Assembly: GCF_036452155.1 (NCBI RefSeq)
Contig: NZ_JAWJZY010000001.1
DNA length: 64,000 bases
From: Sorlinia euscelidii
GTDB taxonomy: Bacteria; Pseudomonadota; Alphaproteobacteria; Acetobacterales; Acetobacteraceae
Strand: one strand, 5' to 3'
This document shows, piece after piece, positions 56,109 through 64,000 of the stretch (positions within the stretch are counted from its first letter, which is position 1; each line of letters begins with the position of its first letter). A model generated the notes under the pieces. It did not search any database. It was not told the DNA's origin and saw only the letters and a program-made list of their open reading frames with translations. Position numbers and translations under genes: made by a program.

Positions 56109-57158
56109 TCAGTTTCCCAATCTTTGTCCGTCATAACGCTTCTGACGGATCGCTTCCCACCAACTCCGATTTTTGAGGTACCAAGCAACGGTCAGCCTGA
56201 TCCCCGTTTCGAAATCATGTTTCGCCTTCCAGTCGAGGGCGTCTTCCGCATGGCTCGGGTCAATTTCATAGCGGAAATCATGTCCCGGACGGTCCTTGAC
56301 GAAGCTGATCAGGCGGTCCCGCTTGCCTTTCGGGTCGGGGGAAATCTCGTCGAGCACATTGCAGATCGCTCTGACAACCTCAAGATTTGACCGCGGTTGC
56401 CGCGCGCCAATCGCGTACGTTTCCCCGGGGACGCCGCGCTCGACAGCGCGTACGAGGGCCTCTGCATGGTCATCGACGAAAAGCCAGTCCCTGACATTGC
56501 TGCCCTCCCCGTAAACCGGAAGGGGACGGCCCTCAATCGCGTTGATCGTCACGAGCGGGATGAGTTTTTCGGGGAAGTGCCAATATCCGTAATTATTCGT
56601 CGTGTTTGTGACGAAACTCGGCAAACCGTAAGTATGATGCCACGCGCGAACGAGCTGATCGGAGGATGCTTTCGAGGCTGAGTATGGACTGCGCGGATCA
56701 TACGGCGTCGTCTCCGTGAAAGGCGGCGCATCCGGCGCGAGATGCCCGAAGACCTCATCCGTTGAGATGTGATGAAAGCGGAAACTCTTCTGCCGGGCGG
56801 GATCAGATTGCTGCCAGTAGCGCCGCGCGGCTTCCAATAATGTAAAAGTGCCGACGATATTGGTTTCGATAAAGGCGCGCGGCCCATCGATTGAGCGATC
56901 GACGTGACTCTCCGCCGCGAGATGCATCACAGCATCAGGCTGGTAGGTTGAGAAAACGCGATCCAGTCCCGCTGCATCAAGGATATTGAGTTTTTCATGC
57001 CGATAACGGGGGTTCGATGCGGCAGGTCCGACGGAGTCTTCTGTCGCGGCGTAGGTCATGCAGTCGACATTGACAACCGAATGCCCTGTCGACTGGATGA
57101 AATGTCGAACAACTGAAGATCCGATAAAACCACAACCGCCTGTAAGTAGAATAAGCAA
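56109..57158 (-). CDS. rfbB: dTDP-glucose 4,6-dehydratase
   Basis: 349 aa using TTG 57158 preceded by GGGAAAAG, which gives the usual N-terminus MLILLTGGCGFIGSS; the open frame extends to 57242 but without a family match or ATG. Catalytic blocks are HLAAESHVDRSIDGP, HISTDEVFGHL and YSASKASSDQLVRAW, then TNNYGYWHFPEKLIPL and RDWLFVDDH. First gene of rfbB-A-C-D-GT2. Confidence 0.93.
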   Translation of the reverse strand: MLILLTGGCGFIGSSVVRHFIQSTGHSVVNVDCMTYAATEDSVGPAASNPRYRHEKLNILDAAGLDRVFSTYQPDAVMHLAAESHVDRSIDGPRAFIETNIVGTFTLLEAARRYWQQSDPARQKSFRFHHISTDEVFGHLAPDAPPFTETTPYDPRSPYSASKASSDQLVRAWHHTYGLPSFVTNTTNNYGYWHFPEKLIPLVTINAIEGRPLPVYGEGSNVRDWLFVDDHAEALVRAVERGVPGETYAIGARQPRSNLEVVRAICNVLDEISPDPKGKRDRLISFVKDRPGHDFRYEIDPSHAEDALDWKAKHDFETGIRLTVAWYLKNRSWWEAIRQKRYDGQRLGN

Positions 57159-57425
57159 ATTCTTTTCCCGCGAAACGATTATTGTTAGAACAATGCCCTG
57201 ACCGCCCGGAGGCCCCGTTTCAGACGCGTTCCCCGCGCCCACCGCCCAAATGGAGGGGTGAACATGGCAATCGACAAAACGGATACCCTTGCGCAGAACG
57301 CCAACGCGTTTATTACGTCGTCAACAGACGCTTAATATACACACATTATGGATTCGTTAAATGAGTTGCACCTTTTTTAATTGTGTTCGTGACATATTTT
57401 TTCTTCACGATTTTGATGCCGCATC

Positions 57426-58091
57426 ATGACATCGCATGGACATTTTCTTGATGCTTTCGATCTGGCGGAGGGGCCGACGCGATTTTGGCTGATTCGTCAC
57501 GCGATTGTTGACCAGGCGGCGCGCCGTAAACTTTACGGCACGATTGATGTGGCGCTGTGCCCTGAGCACCTTGAGGGCCAAAAGGCCTATTATGCCCGCC
57601 TCGCCCGGCGCCTCCCGAAAAACGCCGTCTGGTTCAGCTCGCCCCTGAGTCGCGCGCGTAACACGGCACAGGCTATATTTGATAATGGTTACGGCGCGCG
57701 GGATGTGTCGATTGAGGGGCGGTTTATTGAGCAGTCGCTAGGTAACTGGCAGGATCTTCTGCTGGAAGATGTCCCCCAGCAACTGCAACAGAAGCCGCAT
57801 CCATTCTGGTCCCTTTCCGCAACTGAGTGCCCGCCTGAAGGTGAGAGCATGCTGGATGTCTGCGCCCGTGTCGGGCATGCTCTTGACGAGCTTTCGGAAA
57901 GTCATGAGGGTAAAGATATCGTCATTGTCAGTCATGGCGGCGCTATTCGTGCCGCGATCGCCCATGCGCTGAAACTTCATCCTGAGACTGCTCTGCATTT
58001 CTGTATTCAGAACCTGTCTGTGACGATCATAGAACATATTGAGGGTGCCTGGCGGCTTGTGACGTCTAATGAGATCCAAAATCCGGGCTGA
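57426..58091 (+). CDS. Histidine phosphatase family protein
   Basis: 221 aa. The active-site motif is FWLIRHAIVDQ, with RHA rather than the usual RHG, as in some CobC-like phosphatases. Other catalytic parts are SSPLSRARNTAQAI, the acidic IEQSLGNWQ and IVSHGGAIRAAIAHAL. Could be an alpha-ribazole-phosphate phosphatase or a generic phosphomonoesterase. The 267 bases upstream are the divergent promoter region shared with the rfb operon. Confidence 0.85.
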   Translation: MTSHGHFLDAFDLAEGPTRFWLIRHAIVDQAARRKLYGTIDVALCPEHLEGQKAYYARLARRLPKNAVWFSSPLSRARNTAQAIFDNGYGARDVSIEGRFIEQSLGNWQDLLLEDVPQQLQQKPHPFWSLSATECPPEGESMLDVCARVGHALDELSESHEGKDIVIVSHGGAIRAAIAHALKLHPETALHFCIQNLSVTIIEHIEGAWRLVTSNEIQNPG

Positions 58092-58126
58092 CACTGACTT
58101 TGAGGTTGCCGAGCCTGGATATGGAG

Positions 58127-58153
58127 CGGGCGGATAAAGCAATCGTCCGCCCG
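58127..58153. terminator. Hairpin between convergent phosphatase and RTX-like paralog B
   Basis: CGGGCGGA pairs with TCCGCCCG around an 11-base loop, in the 72-base gap between two convergent stops. There is no T-run, so termination strength is unclear. Confidence 0.55.
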
Positions 58154-58163
58154 TCTCGGAATT

Positions 58164-60536
58164 TCAGGAAATGGAGAAATCCGTCAATTTGAGGTCGGTG
58201 ACGCCGAGGAAGGTGACGCGCGCATTGCCGTCAACCAGAATCGACGTGTTACCGCCTGAAATCGTCGCCGCATCTAGGAGTTTTTGCGCAGCCTCTGTCG
58301 CATTCGCCGGATGATAGGAATAAAGGAAAAACTGGTTGTTCGCGGCGCGGAAGTCGGTGATGTAGAAGTCGCCCGCCGTGTGGTTGACAAGCATCCCGAA
58401 TTTGTTGCCGGCGCCGGTTCCTCCGGTGACGGTTGCGGCGACGTGGCTCGTATTGACGCCTTTGAACGCGGTGCCGAAGTAGAAACTGTCCGACCCCGTC
58501 CCGCCAACGATTGTTTGATTGCCGGCGCCTGTCCAGAACGACATGGACGCGTTCGAGCGGGATGCGTCGACATATTGATCTCCTATGGCATGCGGCTGGT
58601 TCGCGGTGAATAATGAGCCGAAATTTGAGCTGAGTGTTAGGTTGAGACCCTGAGCACCCCAGACTGTCCCACCGCCTGACGAGACTGTTGATTGGCCCGT
58701 GCCGGCGATGAATGTCAAATTGCCTGCCACGGAAAGGTTGAGATCGGCGCCGTGCGTAACGGTCAGATTGCCCGCCGCGGAAATCGTATCCCTGACCGCG
58801 CCAACGACCGTCGCATCGCCGCTTGTCACCATGATTCTAGAGGCTGTCCCACCGAAAACCGTGCTGTTATCGGCGACGCGGATGGTATTATTCGTTGAAA
58901 GATCGACGACGGCGGCATTGGTATAAAGCGTCGCTGTGGCACCGCCACCGATCAAACTGACAGTGTCGATAGCCCCCTGCACGCCATTAATCGTATCCTG
59001 ACCTTCCGACCGAATGTAATTGTTAGAACCGCCAAGGTTGAAGACGCTTCGGCCCTTGCCGCCTTTGATCATATTCGTGCCGGCGCCGCCGGTGATCGTA
59101 TTATTGCCGTCACCTGTCACGATGTCCCAATTCTGCCGGGACCCGGAAACATCGATATTGTTGTCACCCGCCCTTGCGGCGATCTGGCCGCCGACATTGC
59201 CGAATTTGGCGTCAATCCCGTAAGCGCTGTCTGAAATGAGACGGACATATTGCGCGGTGTTCGCGGTGCCGTCGATCGTGACGCGCCCGGTTGGCGATGT
59301 CCCACTCATCGTGCCGACGAATAAATAGGCGTAATTTCCGTTGAGTTTATAGGAGCCGGCATCCGTGATGATGCCTTCAGCCGGGGCATTTGCCGTGCCC
59401 GAGCCAGTATTGTCACCTGTTGAGAGGACAGAGGCCTGAAGCGTATTGGCCGAAGCATATTGCGCAATGCTTTTGGCGTAGTCGTTAATAATGGCACCGA
59501 GCGCATCAGTGCCGACATTTTCAACGATGATGTTGACCTGTTTGCCAGGGATGACAACGTTAGACACGGCACCACCTGTTGTTTCGGGCGTCAGGGTAAG
59601 TGACCGCCCCGTTGAGCTGAGGTCGGAATAATTTAAGGATCTGGAATTGTCATAGGTCAATTGAGGGTTCGCGACCGTCAATGTTCCCGACTTATCGGTC
59701 GCGAGCCCGGTTCCGTTACTCTCGATACCATAATAGACACCCGTCAGATACCAGTGGCTGAGGTCCTTGATCGCAGCGGCATCCGCAGGATGGGCTTTGG
59801 CGATCGCGTCGATGGCGTATTTGAGGGCCTGATTAACGTCGATCGTCGCCTTATAGGTCACGCCGGACGTTGAGGGATCATCCACCTTGATATAGGAGGT
59901 CGATTTGCCGGTGACATTATAAATGATCTTCGTTTTATCGGACATGCTTGTGTAGGCAACGGGTGCCCCGCGCCCATCAAAAGTGGGAACTTGCAGGAAC
60001 AGGCCGTATTGCGTCGTGCCATTATCAAATTGCAGGGTGAAGTTGATCCCGCCTTCAATGAAGCCGGTTGAACCCTTGATGTTGCTGACGGCAATATCTG
60101 TCGTCAGCGTGATCGGATGATCAAAGGCATATGCTGTTCCAAAATTTTTTGCGGTGGCAATCTGCTGATTATTCAAATTCCCGCCTTGGACCGACATTTT
60201 ATAAATGTAATTCCCGTTCTGGGGGTCCTGGTAAACCGCATATTGTGAGCTGCCAGCCGTGGAAGTCGGCGAGCCCTGCTGCCAGTTGCCGATGGAATAA
60301 CCACTCGTATTGTCCCAGACGACGTTATCGCGCCCTTTTAAGGGGTCGAACGTCTCGCCCGCGTTCCATTGCGTCTCACGCCAATCAGTGTCGTATCCTC
60401 CTGGGAGGTTCGGTTGCACAGGGTTGACGCCGATATCGCCATTCTGCATGTCCTGCGTATTCATCGATAAATTCGGACCCGTTTTGCTCGGGTTCGAGAC
60501 GATATATTTCACGTTGGTATATGACGTATCGCTCAT
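58164..60536 (-). CDS. RTX-like beta-repeat secreted protein, paralog B
   Basis: 790 aa, no N-terminal signal peptide. Residues about 30-310 form a beta-sandwich-like N-terminal domain with aromatic and Gly patterns (DPQNGNYIYKMSVQGGN, GFIEGGINFTLQFDNGTTQYGLFLQVP), possibly a carbohydrate-binding fold (inference). A Gly/Asn/Thr/Ser repeat region follows, with NWDIVTGDGNNTITGGAG and MIKGGKGRSVFNLGGS. The C-terminal module matches paralog A at 26807: GTVWGAQGLNLTLS, FWTGAGNQTIVGGTG, FYFGTAFKG, FFLYSYHPANATEAAQKLLD, ending DFSIS. Probably exported by a type I system encoded elsewhere. The upstream gap and convergent neighbour indicate a single-gene transcript. Confidence 0.85.
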   Translation of the reverse strand: MSDTSYTNVKYIVSNPSKTGPNLSMNTQDMQNGDIGVNPVQPNLPGGYDTDWRETQWNAGETFDPLKGRDNVVWDNTSGYSIGNWQQGSPTSTAGSSQYAVYQDPQNGNYIYKMSVQGGNLNNQQIATAKNFGTAYAFDHPITLTTDIAVSNIKGSTGFIEGGINFTLQFDNGTTQYGLFLQVPTFDGRGAPVAYTSMSDKTKIIYNVTGKSTSYIKVDDPSTSGVTYKATIDVNQALKYAIDAIAKAHPADAAAIKDLSHWYLTGVYYGIESNGTGLATDKSGTLTVANPQLTYDNSRSLNYSDLSSTGRSLTLTPETTGGAVSNVVIPGKQVNIIVENVGTDALGAIINDYAKSIAQYASANTLQASVLSTGDNTGSGTANAPAEGIITDAGSYKLNGNYAYLFVGTMSGTSPTGRVTIDGTANTAQYVRLISDSAYGIDAKFGNVGGQIAARAGDNNIDVSGSRQNWDIVTGDGNNTITGGAGTNMIKGGKGRSVFNLGGSNNYIRSEGQDTINGVQGAIDTVSLIGGGATATLYTNAAVVDLSTNNTIRVADNSTVFGGTASRIMVTSGDATVVGAVRDTISAAGNLTVTHGADLNLSVAGNLTFIAGTGQSTVSSGGGTVWGAQGLNLTLSSNFGSLFTANQPHAIGDQYVDASRSNASMSFWTGAGNQTIVGGTGSDSFYFGTAFKGVNTSHVAATVTGGTGAGNKFGMLVNHTAGDFYITDFRAANNQFFLYSYHPANATEAAQKLLDAATISGGNTSILVDGNARVTFLGVTDLKLTDFSIS

Positions 60537-61531
60537 AGTAAATAAAACCTCTTAACCCGTCCCCTTTTGAGGGGATCCAGACTTATTTCGTCAGAGTTAG
60601 GGGCCATTTTGGAGACGCGTATTCGAGCAGAGCATTTTCACGCTCCGCTTTATCAATGTTTACTTGGGGTCATTGCGCTGGAACTGGTCGTTTCAGCGGA
60701 ATCGCCTCACATTTCATGTATATATCCGAGGGGTAACCTGCTTTTACTTTCGATCCTGCCCCGCGGCTGGGTGATGGTCCTGATCGGGGATCTCAACCCC
60801 GCGTAACCATCATCAAATACGAACACTCCAAAACACCTATAACCTCGGGCAAGTAAGGCAAAAATCTCTTTGACTGACGTCAAGCCAGTCGGCGATCAAG
60901 GTCCCGCCTCCCTGCTCCGGCTTAATGAACGCAAAGAATTGGAAAAAGTTAAATGTGATAAAATATTTTTTTATCTTTCGTTCGTATATGGGATGTCTTA
61001 ACTTTCTTTTTCCATGGTGCCGACCCGATTTTAGATCCCGGTCATTCAAATTTTTCTGAGAAAAATCACCTCCCACACCGTCTGTCAGATGTGTGATTTA
61101 AAGGCGGGAAATGGATGATTTCGAGGGTTGCCGTGGCGGGACAGTCAGGAAGGCTTGCCGACTCTTTCCGCTCTTTTTACGCCCTTGGCCAGGCGCGTGG
61201 CGTATCGCTCAAACCCTGTGAGATAGGGCTTTTTCCGATCTTTCCTGCTTATTTGGGAGAGTTCGGTTTCAGTTTGTCATGACTAAAAGGCAGTTGGCGG
61301 ATCGGGATATTATGCGCCCGACGCAGGGCGTCCATTGCGGGTAGTTTTCATCCTGCTTCCACGAATAGCATATATGCTTAACGGGCGAATAATTGCCTGG
61401 AACAAGGCTGGTCAAACAACTGCGATGCGCAGCTTCATAAATATAAAATATGGTTTAATTATTAAAGGGGGATTAAAAACTGACCTCGATGCGGGTCATG
61501 TCAGTTAATTTTTTTTAAGTTCTGACGCAGC
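60537..61531. other. Gene-poor region of about 1 kb
   Basis: No gene I can support. The first 150 bases are the promoter/leader of paralog B. There is a 73-codon stop-to-stop stretch around 61282-61506 (+) with no good start until ATG 61375, and several shorter ones; codon use is not convincing. AT-rich runs occur near 60950-60990 and 61440-61520. It may be a decayed remnant. Confidence 0.4.
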
Positions 61532-61835
61532 ATGTGTCCACTGCCGTCTCGAGAGTTATTTGGTTCAAAACCCGAACTTGTCAATGCTTGTAATTGTGGT
61601 CACGATCTGGTGGAGATCAAGACTGAGCTGTCTTTCCCGATCAATGTTCTGCCCCTTCCTTTCCCTCGAAATGCCCCCTTCCGGCGTTTTCCGGCTGCCT
61701 TTGAGGTGAGTGGGGGTTGTGGTGACGGGGGTATGGGGCGGTTTTATCCGTGCGGCCAGGTTGGTGGTCGCGGCGGTTTATCCTGATGAGAAGGTTGAGG
61801 TTCGTGTTGCGGGTGCGTTTGAGAAGATTGAGTAG
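61532..61835 (+). pseudogene. Possible gene remnant of unknown family
   Basis: From ATG 61532 one frame reads to about 61710 (APFRRFPAAFEVSGG). A second frame, shifted at the G5 run 61712-61716, carries a protein-like C-terminus, TGVWGGFIRAARLVVAAVYP then DEKVEVRVAGAFEKIE, ending TAG at 61835. Joining them requires removing one G or adding two, unlike the other breaks in this window. A good terminator follows at 61858, suggesting a once-transcribed gene. Family not recognised. Confidence 0.35.
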
Positions 61836-61857
61836 AGCGTCGGTCTGGACCGAGACG

Positions 61858-61904
61858 CCCCTGCCTACCGCTTTGGGGTCTCGAGGCGGTGGGCGGGGTT
61901 TTTT
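61858..61904 (+). terminator. Rho-independent terminator upstream of the rrn 3' end
   Basis: CCCC-GCC-ACCGC-type arm pairs with GCGGTGGGCGGGG with two small interruptions around a 14-base loop, followed by six T on the plus strand. It terminates rightward transcription heading into the leftward rRNA operon. Confidence 0.7.
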
Positions 61905-61990
61905 AATGTGATGCGATGGGGGAGCTGAGGACGCGAGAGAGCGGCCTGTTTGAGGCGCGTGAGGCGTATGAAGTGGGGGTGTTATTAAGA

Positions 61991-62066
<76 letters not shown>

Positions 62067-62127
62067 ATGGTGGGGGATGATTGGAATGATCCCCTGAGGA
62101 TATCGGTTTGATGTGGGTGGGTCAGGA

Positions 62128-62245
62128 GACCTGGCGGCGACCGACTTTTCCGCAGCTTAAGCTGCAGTATCATAGGCGCTGGGGCGTTTCACGGCCGAGT
62201 TCGGGAAGGGATCGGGTGGAAGTCTCCCGCCATGGCCACCAGGTC
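62128..62245 (-). rRNA. rrf: 5S ribosomal RNA
   Basis: About 118 bases on the minus strand beginning GACCTGGTGGCCATGGCGG and ending with the complementary CGCCGCCAGGTC, with the conserved CCCGATCCCTTCCCGAACTC segment and GAAACGCCCCAGCGCC. Ends are set by the closing helix. Confidence 0.94.
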
Positions 62246-62426
62246 ATCTGGCCCACCCTTTGCAGGGTGGAGAGGCTGGTGCATGCCCTGTCCTGCTTAA
62301 TGAGCGGGACGGGATGAGGAGAAGGGGTGGAATGAGATGAGAGAGACGCTTTGGATGCGTGGATGACTGCTATGTATGTGCATGCTGCTTTCCTGTGAGG
62401 GAGAGCGGCGTTGATGTGAGTAATAA
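62246..62426 (-). other. 23S-5S spacer
   Basis: 181 bases of rRNA transcript spacer containing an AGAGAGACG-type stretch and no tRNA. Processing stems for RNase III probably form with sequences outside the window. Confidence 0.6.

Positions 62427-64000
<1,574 letters not shown>

Overview
The window looks like a chromosomal segment of an acetic acid bacterium or close relative (Alphaproteobacteria, Acetobacteraceae). This is inferred from the moderately high GC content, alphaproteobacterial gene orders (pth-ychF, prs with rplY, a COQ9-family gene beside tRNA-Gln, mlaD with a DUF2155 gene), and an rrn operon that ends 23S-5S-tRNA-fMet. No name-giving marker is complete, so the genus is not assigned.

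Layout. 0.2-9 kb: the start of argC, an amino-acid permease, mazG, a pabB-pabC pair for folate, a small exported protein, fluoride channel crcB, an Lrp/AsnC regulator, a UDP-glucuronate-epimerase-like gene with a DUF192 gene, and a metallo-hydrolase. 9-22.5 kb: a Rid protein, a CHAP-domain exported protein, then a long leftward housekeeping block (rlmH, an apparent nadD-rsfS fusion, proA, ychF, pth, rplY, a phosphatase, prs, a lipoprotein, pgeF, lgt), then rightward ubiK-like, proC, COQ9-like and tRNA-Gln. 22.6-33.4 kb: a DUF2142 membrane protein coupled to a double-domain glycosyltransferase, a large Asn/Ser/Thr/Gly-rich beta-repeat protein (RTX-like, paralog A), nadE, dsbB and otsB-otsA. 33.5-43.5 kb: an mlaD-small gene-DUF2155 cluster, an orphan protein carrying the C-terminal domain of B12-dependent ribonucleotide reductase, a Rid protein, a FemAB-like acyltransferase, trhO, zntB and ahcY. 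43.5-52.6 kb: a short metF-like gene coupled to folD, degP, tadA, an rRNA pseudouridine synthase, rsmD, ftsK and a second pseudouridine synthase. 52.6-60.5 kb: a dTDP-rhamnose operon (rfbBACD) ending in a family-2 glycosyltransferase, a phosphatase, and RTX-like paralog B. 60.5-62 kb is nearly gene-free. From 62 kb to the edge lies the 3' end of a leftward rRNA operon.

The most striking pattern is technical or evolutionary. Eleven otherwise well-conserved genes, several normally essential, are each broken by exactly one missing base in a homopolymer run, almost always G or C. Adding one base restores family motifs and a length divisible by three in every case, and none needs a base removed. 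I read this as homopolymer under-calling in the sequence, so these genes are annotated as corrected full-length CDSs with the break noted. The best biological candidates for something new are the two RTX-like paralogs, which share a distinctive C-terminal module and both lie near glycan genes, and the orphan ribonucleotide-reductase-tail protein.
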